From positions 243,798-307,797 of the forward strand of contig NZ_JAFBED010000004.1 of assembly GCF_016908565.1 (NCBI RefSeq): a stretch of 64,000 nucleotides of DNA. The letters are read 5' to 3'. Source of the stretch: Sutcliffiella tianshenii. GTDB taxonomy: Bacteria; Bacillota; Bacilli; Bacillales; Bacillaceae_I. The position numbers and the translations under genes are program-made. Shown piece after piece: positions 36,358-46,153 of the stretch; the stretch's first letter is position 1; every line of letters begins with the position of its first letter. Below the pieces are notes generated by a model. That model searched no databases and was not told the DNA's origin. It saw nothing but the letters and a program-made list of their open reading frames with translations.

Positions 36358-38139
36358 TTGCTTCAAAAACTACATATCTTAGCAATTGGACTTTTACTTT
36401 TTTCTACAGTTTTTGCCACGGTCCATATCCCATCCGCCCATGCTGACGGGACGATCGAGGTGAGCACGGATGTCCTGAATGTACGGGACAAGCCTGATGC
36501 CAACTCGCTTGTCATTTCAAAAGTGTTGCGGGGAGAAACGTATCCTGTTGTCGATACAAAAGGGGAATGGATCAAGGTTCAGGTTACCTCCAGCAAGGCC
36601 GGGTGGGTGGCTTCCTACCTCGTGACGGACAAGCAAGGATCACCTTCACCTTCCGGGAATTCCGAATCGACAGATGGGGTGCAGGTGTTGACCGATGACC
36701 TCCGAGTCCGCTCTGGCCCCGGAACAAGCTTTAACGTAATCGGTTTTGTCCAGAGCTCTGATTCTGTAAGCTTTCTCGATCAGAATGAAAACTGGGTTAA
36801 AATTCGCACATCAGGTTTGGAAGGCTGGGTTTCAAGTGAATTTGTAAGCATCCAGACCAAAAAGAAGAAGAAAAAAGAAACAACAGATTCACAAGAGCAA
36901 GGGAATGAAAGCACACCCCGATCAGCAACGATCCTCACGGATGGACTGAACATCCGCAGCGAGCCGTCCACTCAAAGTAAGGTTCTTGGTACGCTGTCTA
37001 ACGGAACCGTCGTAGAAGTGCTTTCTCAAAAATCGAGCTGGCTGAAGATTTCATTTGAAGGAGAAACCGGCTGGATCCATTCTGATTATGCAGATCTACA
37101 TACTGACAGCGGCAACGAAGCCCCTTCCAAAAAGAAAGGTAAATCGAGTGCGACCATTTCTGTTTCCGGATTAAATGTTCGCAATGAGCCGAATCTTAAT
37201 GGGAAGATCATTGATCAGATCTCCCAGGGAACTGAGGTGACCATCATCAGTGAACGCAATAATTGGTGTGAGATCGAATATGCAAACGGCAATACAGGAT
37301 GGGTCGCAGGATGGTTTTTAGAGAGAAAATCACTATCTGCTAATCCCGGCAATGTCAATGTAACAGGGGATGGAAGTATCATCATTTTGGATAACGGGAC
37401 GAACATCAGAAGTGAACCAAGTACAACTGCAAAGGTCGTCTATCGTGCAAATGAAGGGGAAACCTTCTCCATTAAAGGTTTAGAGGATGATTGGTACAAA
37501 ATAGAGCTGTCAGATGGCACAACTGCTTATGTAGCCGGCTGGATTGTTACCACAAAGGGCCAGGCCCCTACCATCACAAGGGCAGGATCTGAACAGTATC
37601 TGCGGAATAAGGTAATCGTCATCGACCCGGGACATGGCGGAAAAGATGTCGGTGCCATTGGCGTGCAGGGAACATATGAGAAGGATCTAACTTTAAGGAC
37701 ATCTCGACTTTTGCAGGACAAGCTGAAAGCGGCGGGAGCAACTGTTTATCTGACAAGGCAGAACGATTCGTTCGTCAGCCTGCCGGCCAGGGCCCGCACT
37801 GCGAACCATCATGGAGCGGATGTATTCATCAGTGTCCATTATGATAGCATTGATGATTCAAGCGTTACAGGTACGACGACCTTCTATTACGGCGGCGCAG
37901 ATCAGCAGCTTGCTGATTCAGTCCACCAATCATTAATCCAACTCACAAATTTACGGGATCGAAATGTACGACAGGAGAATTACCTCGTATTGAGAGAAAA
38001 TATGCAGCCCTCCCTGCTTCTTGAGCTTGGCTATATCAGTAACCGAGGGGAAGAGCTGACCATTCTTTCAAGCGACTTCCAGGAAAGGGCAGCAACCGGG
38101 ATCTATCAGGGGCTGGCTCATTATTTCCGGGATAGATAA
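36358..38139 (+). CDS. N-acetylmuramoyl-L-alanine amidase with five SH3b domains
   Basis: A 593-residue secreted cell-wall hydrolase (YrvJ type) that cuts the amide bond between MurNAc and the stem peptide. A signal peptide covers about 1-29 (ILAIGLLLFSTVFATVHIPSAHA). Five bacterial SH3 cell-wall-binding domains follow at about 30-95, 103-165, 187-245, 260-320 and 337-400 (each with NVRDKP-, RVRSGP- or NIRSEP-like turns and a GW motif). The zinc-dependent Amidase_3 domain lies at ~418-590, with zinc ligands in VIDPGHGGKDVGAIG, the glutamate in YEKDLTL, DVFISVHYDS, and the C-terminal SLLLELGYISN. The TTG start at 36358 is 8 bases after AGGAGG. Confidence 0.95.
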   Translation: MLQKLHILAIGLLLFSTVFATVHIPSAHADGTIEVSTDVLNVRDKPDANSLVISKVLRGETYPVVDTKGEWIKVQVTSSKAGWVASYLVTDKQGSPSPSGNSESTDGVQVLTDDLRVRSGPGTSFNVIGFVQSSDSVSFLDQNENWVKIRTSGLEGWVSSEFVSIQTKKKKKKETTDSQEQGNESTPRSATILTDGLNIRSEPSTQSKVLGTLSNGTVVEVLSQKSSWLKISFEGETGWIHSDYADLHTDSGNEAPSKKKGKSSATISVSGLNVRNEPNLNGKIIDQISQGTEVTIISERNNWCEIEYANGNTGWVAGWFLERKSLSANPGNVNVTGDGSIIILDNGTNIRSEPSTTAKVVYRANEGETFSIKGLEDDWYKIELSDGTTAYVAGWIVTTKGQAPTITRAGSEQYLRNKVIVIDPGHGGKDVGAIGVQGTYEKDLTLRTSRLLQDKLKAAGATVYLTRQNDSFVSLPARARTANHHGADVFISVHYDSIDDSSVTGTTTFYYGGADQQLADSVHQSLIQLTNLRDRNVRQENYLVLRENMQPSLLLELGYISNRGEELTILSSDFQERAATGIYQGLAHYFRDR

Positions 38140-38147
38140 TAAATAAA

Positions 38148-38186
38148 ACAAGTGCTTTGCTGTATCATTCGGCAGTAGCGCTTGTT
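38148..38186 (+). terminator. Terminator after the amidase gene
   Basis: AACAAGTGCTTTGCTG pairs with CGGCAGTAGCGCTTGTT with one bulge, followed by TTTTT. Confidence 0.82.
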
Positions 38187-38210
38187 TTTTGTTATTGCCC
38201 TTTAAACACC

Positions 38211-38344
38211 GCTGTTGATTTCCGCACTAGGCTTCGCTTTCCGCGGGGCGTTTGTGGAGCCTCCTCGGCGCAAATTGCGCCTGTGGGGTCTCCACTAAAC
38301 GCTATCTCCCGCAGGAGTCTTCGCCTATTGCTCCAATCAACAGC
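38211..38344 (+). repeat. Dispersed structured element, copy C
   Basis: 134 bp with a 10-bp outer stem GCTGTTGATT/AATCAACAGC. Inner pairs are TAGGC/GCCTA and GCGTTTGTGGAG with CTCCACTAAACGC. The tip GGCGCAA-ATTGCGCC differs from the other copies but remains paired. The gap 38140-38491 otherwise holds only two terminators. Confidence 0.94.
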
Positions 38345-38431
38345 TAGTGATCTTCAAAATTTGCTCTATTCATTTACAAGACCTTCTAAGAACTTATTTG
38401 TTGTTTTCAGTTATTTATTTTTTTTATTGAT

Positions 38432-38479
38432 AAAATAAAAACGCCGCCGACCACTCGTTTTTGAGCAGTTCGACGGCAT
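38432..38479 (-). terminator. Terminator after dtd
   Basis: GATGCCGTCGAACTGCTC pairs with GAGTGGTCGGCGGCGT with mismatches, followed by a long T-run on the minus strand. Confidence 0.82.
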
Positions 38480-38491
38480 CAATATACCAAC

Positions 38492-38932
38492 TTATTTACT
38501 TTCCACAATCAGGGTCACTGGTCCGTCATTGATGAAATCAACTTCCATCATCGCACCAAATTCGCCTGTTTCCACCTTTATGCCCTTTTCACGTAGCTTA
38601 CCGTTGAATGCTTCATAGATCTCTGAAGCATGATCAGGCTTTGCTGCGTCCATAAAGTTCGGGCGTCTTCCTTTGCGGCAATCTCCGTAAAGGGTGAACT
38701 GTGAAACAGAAAGTATCTCCCCGCCAACGTCCAGCAGGGAATGATTCATTTTTTCATTTTCATCTTCAAATATACGGAGGTTAACGATTTTGTCTGCTAC
38801 ATATGCAGCATCCTCCACAGTATCTTCATGGGTCACACCGACAAGCAGCATCAAGCCTTTGTCAATGCGGCCAACCACGTTCCCCTCTACTCGGACTTCT
38901 CCTCGTTTCGCACGTTGCAACACTACTCTCAT
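38492..38932 (-). CDS. dtd: D-aminoacyl-tRNA deacylase
   Basis: A 146-residue homodimeric enzyme that removes D-amino acids (and glycine from tRNA-Ala) from mischarged tRNAs. Typical marks are [49 protein letters not shown] at ~78-97 with the catalytic region, and the Gly-cisPro-like end [17 protein letters not shown]. It lies 17 bases downstream of relA on the same strand; the pair is conserved in Bacillus. Confidence 0.95.
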   Translation of the reverse strand: MRVVLQRAKRGEVRVEGNVVGRIDKGLMLLVGVTHEDTVEDAAYVADKIVNLRIFEDENEKMNHSLLDVGGEILSVSQFTLYGDCRKGRRPNFMDAAKPDHASEIYEAFNGKLREKGIKVETGEFGAMMEVDFINDGPVTLIVESK

Positions 38933-38949
38933 ATATGAAAAACCCTCAC

Positions 38950-41148
38950 TTACTGCATTATTCTGCGTACTGCATAGATATCCGGTATCTGCTTGATGCG
39001 TTCCACGACCTTTTGCAGATGACTGATATTATGGATGGCGATGGCCATATGGATGCTTGCCATTTTATTGCGGTCCGATTTGCCCGAAACTGCGTTGATA
39101 TCCGTTTTAGTTTCGTTGACGGCCTGAAGTACCTCATTCAAGAGACCTCTGCGGTCGTACCCTGTGATTTCTATTTCCACATTGTACTCGCGGTTCTCTT
39201 TCATATCGCCTTCCCACTCAACATCAATGATGCGGTCGTTCGTCCCTTCCGCAACAACGTTTGCACAATCTGCGCGATGGACGGATACGCCGCGTCCGCG
39301 AGTGATGAAGCCGACGATTTCGTCACCTGGAACAGGATTACAGCATTTGGACAGGCGCACCAGAAGGCTGTCTATGCCTTGCACAACGACACCAGCGTCC
39401 TTTTTCTTCTTTGCCGGCACCGTCTTTTTCTTCTCGGCGTTTTCTGTGATGTCTGTGATCTGCTGTTCTTGATCACGTTTGCGGCGCTGCTTTTCTGTCA
39501 GTCGATTGGCAACCTGCAGGGCTGTGATCCCATTATAGCCGACTGCCGCAAACATATCCTCTTCGTTCATGAAATTGAACTTTTCCGCAACTCTGCTTAT
39601 GTTCTCGGATTGAAGGATCTCCTTCAGATCAAAGTCCATATTCTTGATTTCTTTTTCTACAAGATCCCTGCCCTTTTCCACATTCTCTTCACGGCGCTGC
39701 TTTTTGAAGAACTGACGGATCCTGTTCTTCGCCTGGGATGTCTGAGCAAGCTTCAGCCAATCCTGGCTTGGGCCGTATGAATGCTTGGAGGTCAGGATTT
39801 CGATGATATCTCCGGTCTTTAATTTATAATCAAGGGTGACCATTTTGCCGTTCACTTTTGCACCGATCGTTTTGTTTCCGATCTCGGAATGTATGCGATA
39901 GGAAAAATCAATCGGAACCGATCCGGATGGAAGCTCAATAACATCGCCCTTTGGTGTAAAGACAAATACCATATCGGAGAAAAGGTCGATTTTCAGAGAT
40001 TCCATAAATTCCTCGGCATTGGTCGCATCATTCTGCCACTCCAGGATTTCACGGAACCAAGTAAGCTTTTCTTCTAAAGTGGAACGTTCATCCGCGGCCT
40101 TATCCTCTTTATATGCCCAGTGCGCCGCAATCCCGTACTCAGCGATCTGATGCATTTCGGACGTGCGGATCTGCACTTCAAGCGGGTCCCCTTTAGGACC
40201 GATGACGGTCGTATGAAGCGACTGGTACATATTCGGTTTAGGCATGGCAATATAATCCTTGAATCGTCCCGGCATAGGCTTCCAGCATGTGTGGATGATA
40301 CCAAGGACGGCATAACAGTCCTTGATGCTGTTAACAATGATTCGCACTGCCAACAGATCGTAGATTTCACTGAACTGCTTGTTTTGCATCGCCATTTTAC
40401 GATAGATGCTGTAAATATGCTTCGGACGACCGGAAAGATCAGCTTCGATTTCCACCTCTTCAAGGCGCTCCGTCACTTCCCCCATGACTTCCTTGATATA
40501 AAGCTCACGCTCGGCACGCTTGCGTTTCATCAGGTTGACTATTCGATAGTATTGCTGTGGGTTGAGGTAGCGCAAGGCAGTATCCTCAAGCTCCCATTTT
40601 ATTTTCGAGATCCCCAGGCGGTGTGCAAGCGGTGCGAAAATCTCCAGCGTTTCATTGGAAATCCTGCGCTGCTTCTCTTGCGGAAGATGCTTTAATGTCC
40701 TCATGTTATGAAGGCGGTCTGCAAGCTTTATCAAGATGACGCGGATATCCTGGGCCATGGCGACAAACATTTTGCGATGGTTTTCCGCCTGCTGCTCTTC
40801 CTGGGATTTGTATTTGATTTTACCCAGCTTTGTTACGCCGTCCACCAGCATGGCAACCTCTGCATTGAATGCTTCCTTTATCTCATCGAGAGTGATGGAG
40901 GTATCCTCGACCACATCATGAAGAAACCCAGCCGCAATGGTTGATGGATCTAGGTCAAGGTCGACAAGGATGCCTGCGACCTGTATAGGATGGATAATAT
41001 AGGGCTCACCTGATTTGCGATACTGTTCTGCATGAGCATTTTTAGCAAACTCATAAGCCTTTTCTAAAAATGCGATATCCTCGCTCTTTAAATAGCGCCT
41101 CGCATTATCTATCACCTGGTCTGCAGTTAACACTTGCTCATTTGCCAT
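38950..41148 (-). CDS. relA: Bifunctional (p)ppGpp synthetase/hydrolase Rel
   Basis: A 732-residue ribosome-associated enzyme that makes and breaks the alarmone (p)ppGpp. The hydrolase HD domain covers ~25-180 ([24 protein letters not shown]). The synthetase domain at ~200-370 has [20 protein letters not shown] and [24 protein letters not shown] domain follows at ~385-450 and the C-terminal ACT domain at ~655-732. Intact HD residues mean hydrolysis is expected. The ATG at 41148 is 8 bases after AAAGGTGAG; the GTG at 41160 overlaps that site. Confidence 0.97.
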   Translation of the reverse strand: MANEQVLTADQVIDNARRYLKSEDIAFLEKAYEFAKNAHAEQYRKSGEPYIIHPIQVAGILVDLDLDPSTIAAGFLHDVVEDTSITLDEIKEAFNAEVAMLVDGVTKLGKIKYKSQEEQQAENHRKMFVAMAQDIRVILIKLADRLHNMRTLKHLPQEKQRRISNETLEIFAPLAHRLGISKIKWELEDTALRYLNPQQYYRIVNLMKRKRAERELYIKEVMGEVTERLEEVEIEADLSGRPKHIYSIYRKMAMQNKQFSEIYDLLAVRIIVNSIKDCYAVLGIIHTCWKPMPGRFKDYIAMPKPNMYQSLHTTVIGPKGDPLEVQIRTSEMHQIAEYGIAAHWAYKEDKAADERSTLEEKLTWFREILEWQNDATNAEEFMESLKIDLFSDMVFVFTPKGDVIELPSGSVPIDFSYRIHSEIGNKTIGAKVNGKMVTLDYKLKTGDIIEILTSKHSYGPSQDWLKLAQTSQAKNRIRQFFKKQRREENVEKGRDLVEKEIKNMDFDLKEILQSENISRVAEKFNFMNEEDMFAAVGYNGITALQVANRLTEKQRRKRDQEQQITDITENAEKKKTVPAKKKKDAGVVVQGIDSLLVRLSKCCNPVPGDEIVGFITRGRGVSVHRADCANVVAEGTNDRIIDVEWEGDMKENREYNVEIEITGYDRRGLLNEVLQAVNETKTDINAVSGKSDRNKMASIHMAIAIHNISHLQKVVERIKQIPDIYAVRRIMQ

Positions 41149-41437
41149 ATTTCTACTCACCTTTTTGACTTTCTCTTATTTGTATGAAGTATTTGAAAAC
41201 TTGTTCCGTTCCAAGTCTTATTCATTATTGACAGATTTCAGTAATGTATATAAATAAAAATATATTGTAATTATTATCATGAAATTTCAAGTAGATGTAA
41301 AGGGCTTATGTACTAAAAATAAAGATTTGTCGACAGATTTTTTAGGAATCCCTGTAAAATTCATACTTTTCATGTGAAATTTTTAACAAAACGGTGACTT
41401 GAAAGTCTGAAGATATTAAGTAAGGGGGGAATATATG
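41149..41437. other. Gene-free stretch between relA and apt
   Basis: AT-rich and without a supported protein gene. On the plus strand TTGACA at about 41227 with TAAATA 17 bases later resembles a promoter, and AGGGGGG at 41423-41429 precedes a seven-codon open frame (41435-41458). Apart from the apt terminator I see nothing conserved. Confidence 0.4.
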
Positions 41438-41468
41438 AAAAAACTAGAGCAAGGATAAGTTGCTCTAG
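41438..41468 (-). terminator. Terminator after apt
   Basis: On the minus strand CTAGAGCAA pairs exactly with TTGCTCTAG, followed by TTTTTT. Confidence 0.88.
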
Positions 41469-41481
41469 TCCGTAAAACATA

Positions 41482-41994
41482 TTAGTATTTCATCAAAGTC
41501 AGAATATCAAAATCGTTCAGCTTGCTGCGTCCGTCCAAGTAGGACAGTTCAATAAGGAATGCGATTCCGGCAACCACACCGCCCAGCTCTTCCACAAGCT
41601 TGATGGTCGCTTCGATTGTTCCTCCTGTTGCAAGCAGATCGTCCGTGATCAGTACACGTTGACCTGGTTTGATTGCATCCTTGTGGATTGTAAGGACATC
41701 TTTGCCGTATTCAAGGCCATATTCCACCCGTGCCACTTCACGAGGCAATTTCCCTTCTTTACGTACAGGAGCAAAACCGACACCCAAAGAATAAGCAACC
41801 GGGCAGCCGATGATAAATCCGCGAGCCTCTGGTCCTACAACCAGGTCAATTTGCCTTTCACGGGCATATTCAACGATCTGGTCTGTTGCATAACGGTAAG
41901 CATCTCCATTATCCATCAGTGTAGTAATATCCTTGAATTGAATACCCGGTTTTGGCCAATCAGGAACAATCGTAATATATTTCTTTAAATCCAT
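41482..41994 (-). CDS. apt: Adenine phosphoribosyltransferase
   Basis: A 170-residue salvage enzyme that makes AMP from adenine and PRPP. It begins [18 protein letters not shown] and has the [16 protein letters not shown] region [15 protein letters not shown] (~55-69). The PRPP-binding loop is [14 protein letters not shown] at ~117-130. The ATG at 41994 follows ATAGGAGG. It lies 14 bases downstream of recJ on the same transcript, as in B. subtilis, and is closed by a strong terminator. Confidence 0.96.
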   Translation of the reverse strand: MDLKKYITIVPDWPKPGIQFKDITTLMDNGDAYRYATDQIVEYARERQIDLVVGPEARGFIIGCPVAYSLGVGFAPVRKEGKLPREVARVEYGLEYGKDVLTIHKDAIKPGQRVLITDDLLATGGTIEATIKLVEELGGVVAGIAFLIELSYLDGRSKLNDFDILTLMKY

Positions 41995-42008
41995 CTTCTT
42001 TTTTCCTC

Positions 42009-44354
42009 CTATGAATGAACAGTGCACTGTTTGGTTAGATGCTGATCAAACCACGCTTTTAATTGTTTGTATGAAGAGTATAAAAACAAGTTTTCAAGCA
42101 TCACTTGCCGCTGCTTTTTGCGATATGTCGGAGACTCTTCAAAATCTCGTTTTGCCGCCGCATTGTTCAATGCGATAAAGCCCTTGTCTATTGTAACAAA
42201 TTCTAGTTCAAAAAACACCTGTGACATGAAATCAATTGTTTCTTTTGACCAGCCGCGATGCTTCGCGATTTCTTCGGCATACCTGTTTAGATCGAATGGA
42301 CCTTTTTTTGACAGGAAACCGTAATACCACTTAAAGTGGTCGCGAGTCGGGATCGTAGAAAAATAATGATTTTCTTTTTGATGGAAAGAAGCATAGATCC
42401 GGGATGGAGAAGAGCTACGCAAAAGGCTCGCAAGCGTTTCCTCTTCATCCGGGATATCGAGCAGCACGATGTATTTATCCTCTACATCTATCTCTTTTCC
42501 AGCCTCAACATGTGTAAGGTAAGGAAGATATTCTTCTCCTATTTTCACTTCTTCCAATGTAGCAGTATTAAAGAACAGTATTTGTAGATTCTTTTTATCT
42601 ATTCCTTGCAACGATTGATGAAGCTGTTTGGCAGAACGAATATCGAAAAGCTGCCATTCAGCCACTCTCAGGTCTTTTACAAAAAGCTGTGGCTTGCGGA
42701 AATTATTCCATTCATTGATGGCAAGCTCCCCCAAGACATCAAGTGTCGCAATCGGTGAAACATGGTGATAAGTCTCACCGAATCCGAATCCGACACAATC
42801 AAGCTTGCTGCCTTCCTTCTCGATGACAAGCTTCAAATGATTGCTCTTGTTTCCTATCTGGCGTATCTGTTGCGGAAATGCACCTTTCACCAATACTTTC
42901 GGCTTAGGATTTGCAACCCCATACGGCGCAAGCTTCTCCAACTGTTCGATGGTTTCAAGTGTTACGTCGTTCAGTTCACATTCGATATCCACTTCGGTGA
43001 TCGGGGTGAAATCTTCCTCCGTCAAAATGGTATCCGCGATTTGCTTCATCCGATTCCGGAGCTCGTCCACATTTTCCATTTGTAACGTCATACCGGCTGC
43101 CATCGGGTGTCCGCCAAAGTGAGGCAGGATATCCCGGCATGATGAAAGATGTTCGAACAGGTCAAACCCAGGTATCGAACGCGCCGATCCTTTTGCAAGG
43201 CCCTTTTCCCCGTCAAGACTCAGCACGATGGTCGGTCGGTAGAAACGGTCGACCAGCCTCGATGCCACAATACCGATGACTCCGGCATTCCAGCCATGTC
43301 CCGTGACGATGAGAAATGAATTCTCATCTGGAGGGTACATTTCCTCGACCTGCTTGATCGCCTCTTCTGTGATTTGCGTGACAATCTGCTGTCTTTCTTT
43401 ATTGTAAGCTTCCATCTCTTCAGCAAGCTCTTTTGCTTCCTCTGCATCTTCTGTCATTAACAGATGAACTGCGGGATCTGCATTGTCAAGACGTCCCACC
43501 GCATTGATCCGCGGTCCGATGGAGAAACCGATCGTCTCTTCTGTGATAGTGTGAAGTTCCACCCCACATTTTTGCAACAAGGCCTTTAACCCTACCCTTT
43601 TTGTCTGCTGCATCTTTTTGATCCCTTTTGAAGCAAGAAGCCTGTTTTCATCGACTAGGGGTACAAGATCCGCTATCGTTCCAATTGCTGCGACCTCCAG
43701 AAGATGCTCTGGATCCTTACCCAGCAAAGCATGTGCCACCTTATAGGCGACTCCGACTCCTGCAAGGTCCTTGAAAGGATAAGGACAAGTTTCTTTTTTC
43801 GGATGGATGATGGCAAATGCATCAGGTAAAACCGGTCCAGGTTCATGGTGATCGGTAATGATCAGATCGATACCAAGCTCCCTTGCTACATCCGCTTCAT
43901 GCAGGGCTGAAATACCGGTATCGACTGTGATGATGACAGAAAAGCCGTTTTCCTTGGCCTGCCTGAATGCCGGTTCATTTGGTCCGTATCCTTCTGTAAA
44001 ACGGTTCGGAATATAGAACTCCACTCTTGCTCCCTTTTCTTGCAGAGCAGTGACCATCACTGTGGTACTGCTTACTCCATCGGCATCATAATCACCGAAC
44101 ACTAAAATCTTTTCTTCACTCTGTATTGCTTTATCTATTCTCTGAACGACCTTTTCCATGTCTTCCAACAGGAATGGGTCATGAAATTCTTGTGTTTCTG
44201 AATGCAAAAAACTTCTTGCGGCCTCATGATCATCGAATCCTCTGTTTACAAGGAGTGATGCAATGAGAGGTGCCACTTTCAGGCTTTCTGCCAAATACCG
44301 TACCCGCTCTTGGTCAGGCTTATTTACATTCCAACGTGATTTAGAAGCTAACAA
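42009..44354 (-). CDS. recJ: Single-strand-specific exonuclease RecJ
   Basis: A 781-residue 5'-3' exonuclease of the DHH superfamily used in recombination and mismatch repair. The metal-binding motifs are in [18 protein letters not shown] (~75-92), [19 protein letters not shown] (~157-165) and the C-terminal DHHA1 part [19 protein letters not shown] with [12 protein letters not shown]. An OB fold follows at ~450-560. The extra ~200-residue C-terminal domain is typical of Firmicute RecJ. The ATG start is preceded by AAGGGAGGAATTCG. Confidence 0.96.
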   Translation of the reverse strand: MLASKSRWNVNKPDQERVRYLAESLKVAPLIASLLVNRGFDDHEAARSFLHSETQEFHDPFLLEDMEKVVQRIDKAIQSEEKILVFGDYDADGVSSTTVMVTALQEKGARVEFYIPNRFTEGYGPNEPAFRQAKENGFSVIITVDTGISALHEADVARELGIDLIITDHHEPGPVLPDAFAIIHPKKETCPYPFKDLAGVGVAYKVAHALLGKDPEHLLEVAAIGTIADLVPLVDENRLLASKGIKKMQQTKRVGLKALLQKCGVELHTITEETIGFSIGPRINAVGRLDNADPAVHLLMTEDAEEAKELAEEMEAYNKERQQIVTQITEEAIKQVEEMYPPDENSFLIVTGHGWNAGVIGIVASRLVDRFYRPTIVLSLDGEKGLAKGSARSIPGFDLFEHLSSCRDILPHFGGHPMAAGMTLQMENVDELRNRMKQIADTILTEEDFTPITEVDIECELNDVTLETIEQLEKLAPYGVANPKPKVLVKGAFPQQIRQIGNKSNHLKLVIEKEGSKLDCVGFGFGETYHHVSPIATLDVLGELAINEWNNFRKPQLFVKDLRVAEWQLFDIRSAKQLHQSLQGIDKKNLQILFFNTATLEEVKIGEEYLPYLTHVEAGKEIDVEDKYIVLLDIPDEEETLASLLRSSSPSRIYASFHQKENHYFSTIPTRDHFKWYYGFLSKKGPFDLNRYAEEIAKHRGWSKETIDFMSQVFFELEFVTIDKGFIALNNAAAKRDFEESPTYRKKQRQVMLENLFLYSSYKQLKAWFDQHLTKQCTVHS

Positions 44355-44519
44355 ACGAATTCCTCCCTTAGCCTACCCTATTATACTAGAGAGAGGGTCT
44401 CCCTTCAATTGGAAAAAGTGAGTTATTCGCTTTAGGACGAATGTCGTTTTTACCTCTTCAATAATTGGATATTGTTCTGCACAATAAAATTAATTAATAT
44501 TTTGTCTCCGTTAAATACC
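44355..44519. other. First part of the recJ/LapA-type gap
   Basis: The gap from 44355 to 44751 has no supported gene. Its first 165 bases are AT-rich and should include the recJ promoter; copy D of the dispersed element and the LapA-type gene's terminator follow. Confidence 0.4.
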
Positions 44520-44647
44520 GCTGTTGATTTCCGCACTAGGCTGCGCTTTCCGCGGGGCGTTTGTGGAGCCTCCTCGGCTGCGCCTGTGGGGTCTCCACTA
44601 AACGCCATCTCCCGCAGGAGTCTTCGCCTATTGCTCCAATCAACAGC
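44520..44647 (+). repeat. Dispersed structured element, copy D
   Basis: Nearly identical to copy C (outer stem GCTGTTGATT/AATCAACAGC, TAGGC/GCCTA, GCGTTTGTGGAG with its complement) but with the short tip GGC-TGC-GCC. It lies 6 kb from copy C in the same orientation. Confidence 0.94.
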
Positions 44648-44751
44648 TAGATTCTTATAGAATTAAGACTAGACATTAAATAGAGACCATTAAAAGATTT
44701 ACAACACAAGATCAAAGTGAGACAATCAGCTACCAGCTATGTTTAGCCATA

Positions 44752-44787
44752 AAATAAAAAATGCAGTCCAATTTATATTGGACTGCC
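44752..44787 (-). terminator. Terminator after the LapA-type gene
   Basis: GCAGTCCAAT pairs with ATTGGACTGC around ATAA, followed by ATTTTTTATTTT on the minus strand. Confidence 0.9.
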
Positions 44788-44821
44788 AAACACTAGTTTT
44801 GTTATCAGCTTTTTACCTACC

Positions 44822-45121
44822 TCAAATTGTACCTTTCTTTTCTTCTGTTTTATTTGGCACCTTCACATCTTCTGATGAGGGTTTTTCCATATGCCTTGGC
44901 TTCGTTTGCATTTTTCTCTTCAGCTTGATTACCTGGTACACTCCGATGGAGCCGGCAATGACGATTCCCATCAATGCGGAGAATAGAATGACCAAGACTA
45001 GGGGCCATTCTGCTGTACCAAACAAATAATTGACTTCCACGGGGGCTACATTCAGGACTGCAAAGATTGCAACTATGATGGTAAAAATAAATCCGGCTAA
45101 TAGATACCACTGACTTTTCAT
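44822..45121 (-). CDS. LapA-domain membrane protein
   Basis: A 99-residue protein of the LapA/LPS-assembly-A domain family. It has two hydrophobic spans (about 6-25 and 40-62), an interhelix NVAPVEVNYLFGTAEWPL motif, and a basic, charged C-terminal tail (KLKRKMQTKPRHMEKPSSED). It has no outer-membrane context in a Gram-positive; in Bacillus its role is unknown. The ATG at 45121 is just after GGAGGAG. It is preceded by a cation-efflux gene 27 bases away, so the two may be cotranscribed. Confidence 0.83.
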   Translation of the reverse strand: MKSQWYLLAGFIFTIIVAIFAVLNVAPVEVNYLFGTAEWPLVLVILFSALMGIVIAGSIGVYQVIKLKRKMQTKPRHMEKPSSEDVKVPNKTEEKKGTI

Positions 45122-45148
45122 TCCCACTCCTCCTTCAAATCCCGTGAA

Positions 45149-46042
45149 TCAAGATTCCGAATAGGGATTGATATGCACAAACACATCCTGGACTTCACGG
45201 TTTTCAAGCAGCTTCGCCTTTACGTCTTTTCCAATCTGATGCCCTTCTTCCACCGTTATGTAAGGGTCCACAGATATTTTCAGGTCCACAATCACATAAT
45301 GCCCGTGTTCCCTGGCGTGTAACGAATCGATTTTCATCACACCCTGAACGGAAGTCACGACTTCCCTGAACTCCTCCGTATCTTCCTCATGCATCACATG
45401 GTCCATTGTATTATGGATGGACTCTGAGCCCAACTGCCACGATATCTTTATGATCAAGGCAGCTACAAAAAGACCTGCCACAGGATCAAGATAGACGAGC
45501 CAATCCACTCCGATATAATCACCGAAAATCGCTCCCCCGATCCCGATGAGGGCTGCAATGGAAGAAAACACATCAGACCTGTGTTCATATGCATTGACTA
45601 TGATGGCGTCACTCTTTATTTTCTTTCCCAAATTATACTTATAGCGAAACATCGCTTCTTTTACGACAATCGAAATGATCACGACATACACAGCCAGCAT
45701 CTTTGGTGCATCGATAGGCTCAAAAAATGCTGCAAAGGAAGACTTCCCTATTTCAAAGCCAACAATCAATAATAGGACTGCAACAATGATGGCTGCGATA
45801 TTTTCCGCTTTGCCATGGCCGTATGGATGGTCTTCATCCGGCGGTTGCTTGGCAGCCTTCAATCCTATGTATACCGCCAAGGAGCCTGCTACATCTGAAG
45901 CGGAATGGACTGCATCCGCCACAAGTGCGCGACTATTTGCAACTACACCCGCCCATCCTTTCAGAATGGCGAGCACAATGTTCCCCACTACACCTACCAA
46001 AGCAGCGAATTCTGCTTTTTTAAAGCGCTCATTATGATCCAC
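45149..46042 (-). CDS. Cation diffusion facilitator family transporter
   Basis: A 297-residue inner-membrane exporter of divalent cations (Zn, Mn, Fe or Co) driven by proton exchange. The transmembrane metal site HxxxD is in ALVADAVHSASDVAGSLAV (~37-55), and its second half is in IIVNAYEHRSDVFSSIAAL (~150-168). Six spans end near 205, and the cytosolic C-terminal domain (~210-297) has IDSLHAREHGHYVIVDLKI. The GTG start at 46042 is 6 bases after GAGAGGTG. The cation cannot be told; the second site has NAYEHRSD, compatible with Mn or Zn. Confidence 0.92.
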   Translation of the reverse strand: MDHNERFKKAEFAALVGVVGNIVLAILKGWAGVVANSRALVADAVHSASDVAGSLAVYIGLKAAKQPPDEDHPYGHGKAENIAAIIVAVLLLIVGFEIGKSSFAAFFEPIDAPKMLAVYVVIISIVVKEAMFRYKYNLGKKIKSDAIIVNAYEHRSDVFSSIAALIGIGGAIFGDYIGVDWLVYLDPVAGLFVAALIIKISWQLGSESIHNTMDHVMHEEDTEEFREVVTSVQGVMKIDSLHAREHGHYVIVDLKISVDPYITVEEGHQIGKDVKAKLLENREVQDVFVHINPYSES

Positions 46043-46110
46043 TACGCACACCTCTCTTTTTCATGCTTCTACTATTGTACCCGAATCTCCCCCTATATTT
46101 TACAATATAT

Positions 46111-46146
46111 AAAAAATGCCGCAGAATTGCTCCTGCGACATTTCTT
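46111..46146 (-). terminator. Terminator after secDF
   Basis: AAATGTCGCAG pairs with CTGCGGCATTT, followed by a T-run on the minus strand. Confidence 0.88.
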
Positions 46147-46153
46147 TATAGGA

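Noticed and set aside
38803..39780. A 325-codon plus-strand frame
   Set aside because: Antisense to relA, whose protein is clearly conserved; no ribosome binding site and composition of a mirror frame.
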